Source of the DNA: Chimonanthus salicifolius | Lineage: Eukaryota > Streptophyta > Magnoliopsida > Laurales > Calycanthaceae | Assembly: GCA_013350335.1 (NCBI GenBank) | Contig: CM023539.1 | Location: 30,614,631 to 30,678,630 of the forward strand | Direction: 5' to 3' | Length of the DNA stretch: 64,000 nt | Part shown: piece after piece, positions 1 to 10,238 of the stretch | Position numbering within the stretch: position 1 is the stretch's first letter | Layout of the letters: every line of letters starts with the position of its first letter | Notes under the pieces: model-generated | What the model saw: the letters and a program-made list of their open reading frames with translations, nothing else | Databases searched by the model: none | Told to the model about the DNA's origin: nothing | Position numbers and translations under genes: made by a program

Positions 1-278
1 GCTGGGAAGCTCAAGGAGATTGGGGGAATCCTAACAATTCATTTGTGTATGGGGAAGAAAATCATATTTAGTGCATGGATGTTATATGGTTTGTGCTTAA
101 ACAGGAAAATAAGAATGAAGCAAGCTGAGCAAGAATTTGGAGACCATAGTCTTGTTAATCCATTTGAATATACATGTAATTGATGTAATGTTTTGTATTC
201 AAATGTGTTGTAATAAAGGGTGGTCATGTAATTGGGTTAGCTTCTAGGTTTTGTCATATAATTGACAAAGGGGGAGAT
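1..278 (+). mobile_element. 3' internal end of forward family-A Copia-like element
   Basis: Non-coding 3' end of an LTR retrotransposon. It ends in a polypurine tract (about 268-278, AAAGGGGGAGAT-like) immediately before an LTR beginning TGTTAGTG. The same stretch recurs at 39840-40004 before another LTR of the family, and in reverse complement at 2716-2900. The 5' part of the element lies left of the window. No coding capacity is visible here. Confidence 0.8.
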
Positions 279-594
279 TGTTAGTGTCCCGGCTTGTCCG
301 AGTCTCTGTTTGTCAATTACATGACTCGGGTAGAAGCACTTGCCAAGAAGTTTGAAGGCTGAAGATGATCGAGGAAGAAGATCATGCTCCACCAAGCTCA
401 AAGCTCGGTGGCAATCACAAGAACATGCATAAGGCCATAGATGACCCTAGGTGGAACCCACACCTGAGAGAGGACCACTAGTCTTAGTTGCATATGTTGA
501 TAATAAACATAACAAGCCTAGAGAGGAAGCTAAATAGTGAATTAGAAGTGAACTTGGAAACGTGAATTATGTTCACTGTCAGCATGACCAGTCT

Positions 595-1120
595 ATCTCA
601 CCGACCACTCAATGCAGTTAAGATCGACCCATAATAGTCAATGACGTTGGTTTTGGATATTAGAATTGTCATTCTAGAAATACCGTTGACCAAGAGTCTT
701 GTATGCACCGACCCATCGTGATGAACTTGATCGACCCCTCGTGATCAACGACTCATCGGTATAAAACTTATAAGTTCTGGATTGGGAACTTATAAGGGCT
801 CTCGATAAAACAGACATATCAGCAAGCAACGACCGATTGAGAGATACAAGACTAACCCCTCGGCAAAGGGCGACAGATCATTCTGGGTAACAGGTTTCCA
901 AAGTGGAAACCACTGTCAAGCATGTTTTTGCACCAGAACGATCCTCTCGTATGGACCGACCCCTCGGTACCATAAGTGTCGACCCATTGGCGATAACGAC
1001 ATGTCGATCGGGAAGTAATAATTCTATTGAGGGTGCATTTAATGTGCAACGGTCGGGCAGTTGAACGGTAATAAATATAAACACCGACCCATTGGTGCCA
1101 CCGACTTGTCGGTCCTTGAC
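595..1120 (+). repeat. Cluster of GACC/TCGG palindromic motifs in family-A U3
   Basis: Upstream of the TATA box the LTR is packed with short related words such as CGACCCATCG, GACCCCTCGG, ACATGTCGAT and CGACTTGTCGGT, in both orientations and irregularly spaced. The equivalent positions of the other family-A LTRs (about 24260-24790 and 40310-40850) carry the same kind of cluster. Spacing is not regular enough for a simple tandem repeat. The function is unknown; U3 enhancer-like sites are one possibility. Confidence 0.6.
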
Positions 1121-1146
1121 AATCAATATGATCGTTAAAACTCCTT

Positions 1147-1154
1147 TATAAATA
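1147..1154 (+). promoter_or_regulatory. TATA box of family-A LTR
   Basis: TATAAATA is preceded by a CT-rich stretch and followed by GAGTATTG. The same context recurs at 24819-24826 (as TATAATTA) and 40869-40876 (TATAAATA) in other LTRs of the family, so this is the likely core promoter of the element. The reverse copy at 5947-7236 lacks this region. Confidence 0.6.
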
Positions 1155-1230
1155 TGAGTATTGTGTGATCGTTTCACTATCTTCCTTGATCTTAAAAGAG
1201 TTATACACTTTAAGGAATGATCAACACTTT

Positions 1231-1403
1231 TGAGAGAAAGATCATAAACAACCAATCTTCGGATTGTGTTTGCAAGTGAGAAAGAGAGGAGGAGAGAAAG
1301 ATCATAAACAATCAATCTTCGGATTGAGTTTACAAGTGAGAAAGAGAGGAGGAGAGAAAGATCATAAACAATCAATCTTCGGATTGAGTTTGCAAGTGAG
1401 AAA
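1231..1403 (+). repeat. 60-bp tandem repeat, three copies
   Basis: Three consecutive 60-bp units (starts 1231, 1291, 1351; the last is partial) differ at only a few bases and carry GAGAGAAAGATCATAAACAA and GTGAGAAAGAGAGGAG. Related but fewer copies occur in the other family-A LTRs (about 24900-25020 and 40950-41060). The block lies just downstream of the LTR TATA box, so it would fall in the transcript leader. Confidence 0.85.
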
Positions 1404-3629
1404 ACTATAACCTAGGAAAGCTTTGGTTTAGCCATGTTTCCTTGTCACCCACAGATTGTGATTGCTACACGACGACTAGAAGAAGGAGTGTCGACACAAC
1501 TCTGGTAGGATCTTAAAGAAGCATACATCAACGAGAAAGAGATTTAAGGCAAGTGCTTCTTGGTTTTTAATTTTCTTTTTAAAAACCTGTAACCTGAGAG
1601 TGGATTAAAGGGAGTACCCTGGAACCACTATAAAAAACTCTAGAACGTCATCTCTGGCACAGTGGTGGGTGGAATTCCCAGCTAATTGAGTGAGATGAGA
1701 ATCTTTATGAAACTAGTTGGTATTCTTCGGAAAGATCAGTTGGAACCCTCAGCTTACCAGTGAGCTTAAACAAGGCCAACAGAAGGATCACTCTCTCACT
1801 CGTACTTACACTAGGGGAAACAAATACAACCAATCGGATGAATTGAGTTGTGTGAGAGAGAAGGAGGATGAAAACTCATAAACAACCAATTTAAGAATTG
1901 ATTTTGAAAGTGAGAAGGAGAGAACCATAAAATAGGAAACTTTTGGTAAAACCAGTTTCCTTGACACCTTGGGCTGTGATTGCTGAACGACGGCTACGAG
2001 GCGGAGCATCGGCATATATGGGTGGGATCTTGAAGAAGCACACATCAGAAGAAAGAGCTTCAAAGGCAAATGCTTTTTGGTTTTAATTTTCTTTAAAACA
2101 TTTGTTCCGAAAGTGGATTAAGGAAGCTTGGTTCCGAAACCACTATAAAAAATCTGGAGCGGAGTCTCCGGCACAGTGATGGGTGGAATTCGTAGCCAAA
2201 TGGATATGTGGAATTCCTATTCGACAGTGGTGGGTGAAATTCTCAACCGATTAAGTGAGGTGGAATTCCTACTCTAATTGTGAGGGTGTAAGTCCCCACT
2301 TAATGGATTTTGAGGATAGCTCAAGGTTGAGCGAGTCCTAATAGTGGATATAGGTTGGCTAACCGAACCACTTTAAATTGGTCTTATGGTGTTTGATCTT
2401 TGTGTGCTTGTATTTAATGTTTAAGTACTCTTCTTAACACACATCGCTTTGCATATTGATTATTTTATTCTATACATTGAGCATTAGCATCAATAATCAA
2501 GCTTTATGTAAAGGGGGCAACATCTTAGTGTGAATGTTTAAAGAATTAAATAAACAATTCATCACACTAAACAAATCTCTTGATTAAATATTTCGCTGCA
2601 CTCAAAACAATCAAGAAATTTATAAACACCATTAAAATGGGATTGACCTATTCACCACCCCCCTTCTTCTAGGTTCAATCATGATGTTCTAGCACCGTTG
2701 AAGATGGAAGTTTCACATCTCATTTGAATACAAAATATTACATTGTTTACATATACATATTCAAATGGAAAACAAGACTATGATCTTCTCATATTCTTGT
2801 TCAGCTTGCTTCATTTCATTTTCCCTGTTCAAGTACATAAGCAAGCAACACTAGAAAATCATTATAGGGGTTAGTCCCAAATCATAGAGATGCATTCATG
2901 GACTAAACAAGATTTGTATTTAAGCTCCCCCATACTTCCTGAATTCCTCTTGACCAACACTACCTATAGCTTATCAAAGCTATCGGTGTTGAGAAGATTT
3001 CTCCCCCAATTTTCTTGAGTTTGATCTCCCAAACTCCAAGCATAGACATTCTCCTATGTCTAGCACTTTGATGTTTTCTGGCTTCTACTAATTTCTCCCT
3101 CATTTTATCATACAATTGACAAAGATTAGTAGGCAAACATTGATTTTCGAGCACTCCCCTATGCTTCTTGCATTTAGTGCTTAACTAAGTTCTGCTGTAA
3201 CTTATGGGTCTCCCCTATGATTCAATGCACACTGTTCGGGCATCAATGTTAGTTTGCCCCTGTACAAACTAAGTTCCAGCTTTAGCTGATATCTTCCATG
3301 AGTTAAGCTAATGTCATAGCTTCCCTAGAGTCTTCTCCCCCATTCTCCAAGCCATCTTTCGTAGCTTCTTTGGCTCATCTCTCCCATGGAGTAATCTATA
3401 ATTTCTGGTTTCTCCAGTTTCTCTCCCCTGTAAACTCAGCTGCTTCTAAGTTTAATTTCCTTCAAGCTTCCTTTTAAGCTTATATTCACCTTCCTCCTTA
3501 TACTATCATGACCAGTGACAACAACTAATTAGCACATATTTTGTACTTCCCCATCCTCCAAGGTGTGTGCAATATCACAGCCCAATCCCTATCTCCCTAA
3601 CAACCTGCATGTTAGTCTATTTAACAAAA

Positions 3630-3960
3630 TCCATGTTAGCAATAGACATGAGGTAGAAAACATTTCATTAATACACATACTAAATCAAACCATATCATTT
3701 CATTGATAAACAAATTAGTACATATGGTTTGGGTGAGGGGAAATGGATGCTTAGACAAAACATTGACATAGTTTTTCCAAAATATAAGACACAAGTCATG
3801 AAAAACTGTCCTAATCATATTCATCCGGAGGAGGAGATGCTTGAGGGAAAGGGGATCGACGTTGACATCCAGGAACAATGACATCTCCCTTTTCGGCATG
3901 GTTGCTAGGGAAGAGTTGACCAAGGCTTATCCGAGCTCTAAATCTCACAAACACCATGAC
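3630..3960 (-). pseudogene. Remnant of family-A second ORF (proline-rich end)
   Basis: On the minus strand, bases 3640-3870 match the end of the second family-A ORF and its flank at about 28910-29090 (shared CCTCCTCC, GTTTTTCATG, TTTTGGAAAAA and CTAAGCATCCAT words). The acidic and coiled-coil parts seen at 28398-28900 are missing here, so this copy carries an internal deletion. The 95-residue frame that remains open is not the family frame throughout and is unlikely to be a protein. Confidence 0.5.
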
Positions 3961-4316
3961 ACCCTTGCTTCTTGAAGTGAGAGAAGCAAAAACCCTATAG
4001 TTTTCCTGCGAGATTTCGCTCCGGGATGTCCTATCAACTGATCTAGGTCACGAGAGAAATGGAGGAAATCACCAGAGCTCAGTGGGAGTCTGTCGTTTTC
4101 GCAGAAAGAGTCATTTTAACTTACTCTTTCTGGTTTACTGATGAGTTGTGACCAGCGACTGGTCTGTGTCGATATATCGACAAATGTCGACCTGTCTCCC
4201 TTTTCGACTTTTCCCTCTTTTAGACAACGTTCTGATTTCCAACAATATTGACCATCTGTTCCTCTGACTAGTCTATCCTTCGGCCAGTGTTCTAATTTGA
4301 AGGATGACTGGGTATT

Positions 4317-4335
4317 TTGTGTGTGTGTGTGTGTG
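4317..4335. repeat. Short GT microsatellite
   Basis: A run of about nine GT dinucleotides within the internal region of the reverse family-A element. It produces several spurious open frames rich in Cys-Val. Confidence 0.8.
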
Positions 4336-5293
4336 CTTGCAATGTTCATAGTTTCTCAAGCTCTGTTTATACACCTTTCAATGCCAGTGATGATACATAC
4401 ATTGACATTGCATCTGTGCCATTTGAAGATTCAATTCACCCTTCTGAAGATAGGCACAAACCATGGATTACAAATCTCTTTTCTTGGATCCAAATCAATC
4501 CAAGTTTCTTGGACACATTTAATTTACCAAATTAAGTATATTGCCCAAGCGTGTGATGTCATGAGATGCGGCATTTCCACGCTTTAGCACAGGCAAGGTG
4601 TCTATGAACACAAATCATTCCATATAATGTATGAATTAATGAATATTGGAATGAAACACAAAGCTCATTAATCATATAATCATTTCCTGGTTTTAATACA
4701 TTAATCAAGGATATGGAAATGAAATATGACACTACATATACAACTCTTATGTCCATTATCATGTTATTACCCAAAACATGATAAACACTTTTACCATTCT
4801 TTCAAGAATGCTCCAAAAAGAGCTGGTACATAAATGGATTTAGATAGGCACATTTGATCATTTTGATCAACACTTTTGGTAGGTAACACCAAAGACAATC
4901 CATTTCAGGGCATAGAGCATGTTTCATTCCACATGGAATTTACAAGTTTAGGAACTTGGAATGAAACTACACTGTGTATGAGTACTATACACACCCTATA
5001 CATGAGGTAATGCACATATTGCATTCATTTCCTAACGATACACAAATCATATGGCATATGAAATGAAATGAGACAAGTATAATCCAATACTAGTGTGCGA
5101 ACCTACATGTACATACAAGTGTCTTGCACAAAATCAATCCAATAGTCAAACAAGAAAATGGATTGAAGTCAAGACACAAGGTGATTCCAAAACATGTTTC
5201 AAATGTGAAAGCCTTTACACATTTGAACACAATTATTGTGAGACTTGGAATCTAAGTTGACAATCCAGTGATGGCATTTTCTCAAATCTGGTT

Positions 5294-5881
5294 TTAATTT
5301 TGGGTGCCTTCCCACTTGTTGTTTTGAATCAAAATATTCAAATTTTGTACCACGATGTTATCCCCACAAACATATTGGCATATGGCCACAAAGGATACCT
5401 GAAGGTCATTACCTTCATCAAATTCCTTTACTTTATCCTCATCTTCTCTTGGAGGATTTAGCTTGGACAATTTCAATGGATGAACCATTCATCTATATTC
5501 TTAGTACACACATTGGTCAAGATAGGTGGTGTCATCATTGGACTAGAAGAGGCAATTTTTCTATGGATTCTTTCGGCCTCTTTTGTTGATTCATATCTTT
5601 TAGATATTTTAAGCGCATATGATGAAAAAACAATGATGAATGCTACAATTGTTTGATTAAGGTGCATAGTCAATTCATCACTAGTCCAAGTAACTTTGGT
5701 CTTTGGGCTGAGTGGTCATAGAAGTTGAAGACTTTATCCAATATCTTTTCCATAGGCATAGACCACTTTCTATTCACCTATTTGGGAATCATATTTATTG
5801 ATGAAAACATATAAAGTTTTTCAATTAATTTTTCATCATAAATAGAGGTTTAGAAATATCACGGGTTTCTCTTATAGCCAT
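5294..5881 (-). pseudogene. Family-A gag remnant, reverse copy
   Basis: After the primer site on the minus strand an ATG at 5881-5879 opens a frame resembling the start of the better preserved gag at 25704 (shared ISKP context). The frame then breaks repeatedly. A later piece at 5488-5294, with an acidic DEDK...DEGNDLQ segment, resembles the gag segment after the zinc knuckle at about 26800. The zinc knuckle itself is absent, so a deletion lies between. Non-functional. Confidence 0.5.
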
Positions 5882-5931
5882 TGTTTTAGCATGGATCAAC
5901 TCGGACAGTTAATTCCTTGTAACGAGCACTA

Positions 5932-5944
5932 GACTCTAATACCA
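5932..5944 (-). promoter_or_regulatory. Primer-binding site (initiator tRNA-Met type)
   Basis: The minus strand reads TGGTATTAGAGTC directly after the LTR end. This is a decayed form of TGGTATCAGAGC, the usual plant primer site complementary to initiator tRNA-Met. Confidence 0.7.
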
Positions 5945-5946
5945 AC

Positions 5947-7236
5947 TGAAAGTCCCAATTGTCCGTGGTGCTAGAGCAACATGATTGACCCTAGAGAGAG
6001 GAGAAGGGGGGGGGGGGGGGGGGGAGATTAGGTCAATCCCATTCTTCATGGCGTTTACAAATTTCTTGATTAATTTGAGTGCAGCAGAACATATATCAAG
6101 ATACTTGTTTAGTGTGATAATTTTATTAATTGAGCACGCTAAGATTATGACCCTTTACATAATGTTTGATTATCGATACTTGTGCAGAATGTATAAAATA
6201 AGATAATCAATATGTAAAGTGATGTGTGTTGAGAAGAGTACTTAAATAGTAAATACAAACACACATAGAACAGACACCATAAGACCAATTTAAAGTGGTT
6301 CAGTTAGCCCACATACATCCACTGTTAGGACTCGCTCAATCTTGAGCTATACCCAAAATGCACTAAGTGGAGACTTATACCCTCACAATTAGAGTATGAA
6401 TTCCATCTCACTCAATCGGTTGGGAATTTCACCCACTACTGTCGAATAAGAATTCCACATATTCATTTAACTGAGAATTCCACCCACTATTGTGCCTAAG
6501 ACTCCGCTACAGATTTTTTATAGTGGTTCCGGAACCAACCTTCCTTAATCCACTTTCGGAACAAAGGTTTTAAAATAAAATTAAAACCAAGAAACACTTG
6601 CCTTTGAAGTTTTTTCTCCTGATGTGTGCTTCTTCAAGAACCACCCAATGTGTTGCTGTGCCGACACTCCTACTTGTGGTCGTTGCAAAGGAATCACAAT
6701 CCAGGTGACAAGGAAAATGGTTATACCGAAGGTTTCCTAGATTATGGTCCTTTCCTTCTCTTTCTCACTTTCGAACTCAATCTGTAGATTGGTTGTTTAT
6801 GAGTTTTCATCATTTTCTCTTCTCCTTCATAACTCAATCAACCTATGTCAATCTGGCCGACCAGTCCTTAACCACGATGGGTTGATCATGTCTCTACCGA
6901 GTGGTCGGTGAGAACGACTGGTCGAGCTGACAGTGAAACCAAATACATATTTCCAAGTTGGGTTTCAATTCACTGTCAACCTTCCTCTCTAGGCTTTTTA
7001 TGATTTAACCATATGTTCCACTAAGCCTAAGGATAGTTCTCTCTAAGGTGTGGATACCACCTAAAGTCATCATGACCATTTTACCTGTTTTGTGATTGCC
7101 ATAACGATGAACTTCAATACAATATAGCATGACCTTTTCTCTTGATCATCTTGGGTCTTCAAGCTTCCAGAAAGTGCTTCTTTCTCAGTCATGGAATTGA
7201 GAAATATAGGGACTTGGCCAAGCCGAGGCACTAACA
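5947..7236 (-). mobile_element. 5' LTR of reverse family-A element, U3-deleted
   Basis: Minus-strand LTR starting TGTTAGTGCC (7236) and ending CTTTCA (5947), about 1.29 kb. Compared with the forward LTRs it lacks most of the U3 motif cluster and the TATA region; only about 6845-6945 of the motif cluster remains. It could therefore not drive its own transcription. At 6006-6024 it contains a run of 19 G. Confidence 0.75.
6006..6024. repeat. G19 homopolymer
   Basis: An uninterrupted run of 19 G within the reverse LTR. It corresponds to a C-rich stretch (CACCCCCC, CCCCACCCCCACCCC) near the 3' end of the forward LTRs at about 2655 and 25575. Length is likely to be unreliable in sequencing. Confidence 0.9.
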
Positions 7237-8543
7237 AGACTTTCTCTCATGTATCCAGGAAGGACTCTTTATCATGGCTTTGGTGGCTCATTATGATTTA
7301 GAGCTACACTATATGAATGTTAAAACAACATTTCTGAATGGTAATCTAGATGAGGATGTTTATATGGATCAAGCTAAGGGTTTCTAGATAGAGGGTAATG
7401 AACATATGCCATGCAAGCTTAAGAAGTCAATTTGTTGTCTTAAGCAAGCCTCCCGACAATGGTACCTTAAGTTCAATGATACCATTATCTCCTTCAGATT
7501 TAAGGAAAACACCTTTGATAAGTGTATATATCTGAAGGTCAGTGGGAGCAAGTATATCTTTCTGATATTGTACGTTGATGATATCTTGCTTGCAACCAAT
7601 AATCCTGGTATGTTGTTTGAAACCAAGAAATTTCTCTCCACTCACTTTGCAATGAAATATATGAGAGAGGTAGTCTACGTAATTGGAATAGAGATATTCG
7701 GTGACAGACCACGTGGAATTTTAGGACTGTCTCAGAAAGCCTAGATAGAGAGAGTTTTGGAGAGATTTGGGATGCAAAACTGTTCCTCTCAAGATGCCCG
7801 GTGATAAGTTCAGTCTCATACACTGTCCGTAAAATGAGCTAGAAAAGAAACAGATGGAGGATTTACCATATATTTCTGCGGTGGGTAGTCTGATGTATGC
7901 ACAGACTTGTACCAAACTAGACATCAGTTTTGCCGTCGGTATGTTGGGGAGATATCAAAGTAATCCAGGGTTAGACCACTGGAAAGCTGCAAAAATGGTT
8001 ATTAGGTATCTTCAGGGTACCGAAGATTTCATGCTCACATATAGGAGATCTGATAATCTTGAGGTAGTTGGCTACTCGGATTCAGAGTTTGGTTTATGCG
8101 TTGACAACAGGAAGTCCACGTTTGGCTATTTTTTCCGTATGGCTAATGAAGGAATATCTTGGAAGAGTGCCAAATAGACTATCATTGCGACGTCTACCAT
8201 GAAGGCGGAATTTGTGGCATGGTATGAGGCCATTGTTCAAGGGATGTGTTTGCTGAACTTTATCTCATGACTTGGAATTGTTGACAGTATTGCCAAGCCG
8301 CTGAGAATTCATTGTGATAATACTGCAGCAATAATCTTCTCTAAGAACGTCAGGTATTCGAATGGAATGAAACATTTGGAGTTGAAATATTTTTTCGTAA
8401 TAGAAGAAGTTCAGAAACAAACAGTGTCAATTAAGCACATAAGCACTCAGCTTATGATAGCAGATCCATAGATAAAGGGGTTACTTGTCAAGACCTCTAA
8501 AGAACATGCCAATAGAGTGGGTCTTGGCCATAACTCAGATTGA
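7237..8543 (+). pseudogene. Copia RT and RNase H remnant
   Basis: Coding remains of the 3' half of a Copia polyprotein. RT comes first, with the KTTFLNG block at about 7320-7345 and LYVDDILLA at about 7567-7595. RNase H follows, with GYSDSEFG at about 8070, ATSTMKAEF at about 8190 and HCDNTAAI at about 8310. The frame has stops at about 7385, 7741, 8174 and 8267 and one or more shifts near 7760-7850. The first catalytic Asp, expected in MDVKTAF, reads Asn here (MNVKTTF). Integrase and gag are missing because the reverse family-A element interrupts the 5' side at 7236. The ORFs at 7406-7744 and 7854-8177 are its longest open pieces. Confidence 0.85.
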
Positions 8544-8971
8544 TGTATTTTATTTTATGGTTTGATGTATTTTGCACTACTTTATGCATTTATATATGAT
8601 TTTGACACTTGAGTACTCATGTATGAGTTTCTGGATTTATATTTTTGTTTACTATGTTTTATGTGTACACTTTATATTTGTTTTATTAATGACATAAATA
8701 GTCTTTGAATTAAGACATTTATGCTGGACCATTATGAAAGGATTTCTCTCTTATGAGCTGTATTAAGTAGGTCACTTGTGTCGTGGTTGATGGAAGGGAA
8801 CATGTTAGATAAGATGGCGTGAAACCTCCATTGCTCGCATTTGTGGGTCATTTACTATTAGCATTATGATGATAACCGTATTATGACTATTTGAATATGG
8901 ATTATTGTGCTCGCCTTATGTTAATCCTTATTTGAATCTAATGACGATGTAATGTGGGTTAAGTGGGAGAA
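8544..8971 (+). mobile_element. Copia 3' untranslated internal region with polypurine tract
   Basis: AT-rich non-coding stretch between the end of pol and the LTR. It ends in the polypurine tract AAGTGGGAGA (8961-8970). Confidence 0.6.
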
Positions 8972-8998
8972 TGTAAACCGACATTGTAACCCACATTA
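8950..8998. repeat. Perfect 12-bp inverted repeat across the polypurine tract/LTR junction
   Basis: TAATGTGGGTTA (8950-8961) and its exact complement TAACCCACATTA (8987-8998) flank a 25-base loop. The loop contains the polypurine tract and the first bases of the LTR. Confidence 0.8.
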
Positions 8999-9500
8999 GA
9001 AGGTCTACATGAACTTGGATTCAAAGAGGGACCCACGTTCAATATGCCACACGGTATTAGAGAGATCTTTTATGATTTGTCACCTAATTTGAAGGAAAGA
9101 GGTATTTAAGAAAAGATAGACAACCCTAGAGTCCATCTCTCTGCCCATAATCGATCCTCTCTTTTCTCAACCCATCACCGTACGAATTTGAGAGAGGAAT
9201 CAAGAGGAAAAGGAGAAGAAACTCTAGTGCACACACTGGTTGCAGGAAGAGAATGAAAACCAGAGCAAGGAAAGCAATTGAACGACTTCGACATCATGGA
9301 TTCACGTACGCTTAATGTATGATGTTTTTCCACATAATGATTGTATGGTTTATTGTAAGCACCACTGATTCACGATCCTAAGGCACTCACGTTCATGGAT
9401 TGATTTATGCATTGATTGGGTACATCAAGAACACAAAATATCGATGTTCAAACGTTTCCTTTATGCCCAAGTTTTAGTCCAATTAAGAGATATTCTAACA
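8972..9500 (+). mobile_element. 3' LTR of the Copia element
   Basis: Starts TGTAAACC directly after the polypurine tract and plausibly ends at TTCTAACA (9500), about 529 bp. A TATTTAAG box lies near 9102, and the leader runs into CT-rich DNA. There is no second copy in the window to confirm the 3' boundary, so the end is approximate. Confidence 0.5.
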
Positions 9501-10238
9501 GTTTTCCCCATTCTCTCCATTAAAGAATGAGATGGTTTTCTCCATTCTCTTCATTCAATGTTTTTAAGGACCAAAAACTCTTAATGGGGGAGGTCTGATC
9601 CGTAAAATGGATCGAGTCAGAAGAACAGTTGAGTAACCGAGTCGAACTACTAACGGTTACCAACTCCAAAACCGTTGAATTTCAAAATTCGAAAGCTGCA
9701 TTGTTCAAAAACTGTTTGATTTCATACAGTGCAATTGCGAGATAATAAAAAGATGGAAGAAAGAACTTGTAAGGGCACCCACCCACGGTGGTGTCCACCG
9801 AGCACAACAAGGGACAAGTCACAATGGAGAACCTCTTTCTCTATATTAAAAAATCTCAAGCCTGTGGTTAACTGAAGCCGAGACGTTGCTGAAGAAGCAG
9901 GGACCTTACATGTTGCTTGCATTTTAGAGAAAGTGGAGTCTTTGAACGTGTGTAGGCATATGGGTTATTGATGATATATATCGGGTATAATATCGACTGA
10001 TATATATAAAATCGACTGATATTAGCTGATATAAGTGTTTTTAAAATTTTTTTAATTCCAAAAAATATAAAGAAAAATAAAATCGGTCGATATTTGAAAA
10101 ATAACCATTTTTTTTAAAAAGAAAAAATATAATGAATTATGTACTACATCAATTTATTGTTCAGGTTATTAAAGTGTTAAGTTCAATTTTATAGAAGTGT
10201 TAAAATATTTCCAACTTTATCAAATTTCATAAACGTAG
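9501..10238. other. Unassigned AT-rich repeat-like DNA
   Basis: No gene is recognised. The 66-codon minus-strand frame at 9722-9922 has no recognisable motif. At 9963-10040 there are several short ATCGACTGATAT-like words. It may be a remnant of another LTR, but I cannot show its ends. Confidence 0.4.

Larger units (their letters stand above)
279..2715 (+). mobile_element. 3' LTR of forward family-A element, internally duplicated
   Basis: The LTR starts TGTTAGTG after the polypurine tract and ends in TTTCA, matching the end of the LTR at 23961-25636. It is about 2.44 kb, against about 1.68 kb for that copy. The extra length comes from a diverged duplication: the block about 1231-1690 (60-bp repeats, AAGAAGCA, CACTATAAAAAA, GGTGGAATTC) recurs at about 1855-2200. 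It lies directly next to a reverse copy of the same family with no host DNA between, so I infer this element inserted into that reverse copy. Confidence 0.75.
2716..7236 (-). mobile_element. Reverse family-A Copia-like element, 3' end lost
   Basis: Read on the minus strand this holds a 5' LTR (7236-5947), a primer site, a broken gag, a long non-coding spacer, a remnant of the second ORF and the 3' internal region down to 2716. There the forward copy interrupts it. The last roughly 120 bases of internal sequence and the 3' LTR should lie left of the window. Its 3' segment aligns in reverse complement with 39640-39990. No protease, integrase or RT was found. It is inserted in the Copia element at 7237-9500. 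Confidence 0.75.
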
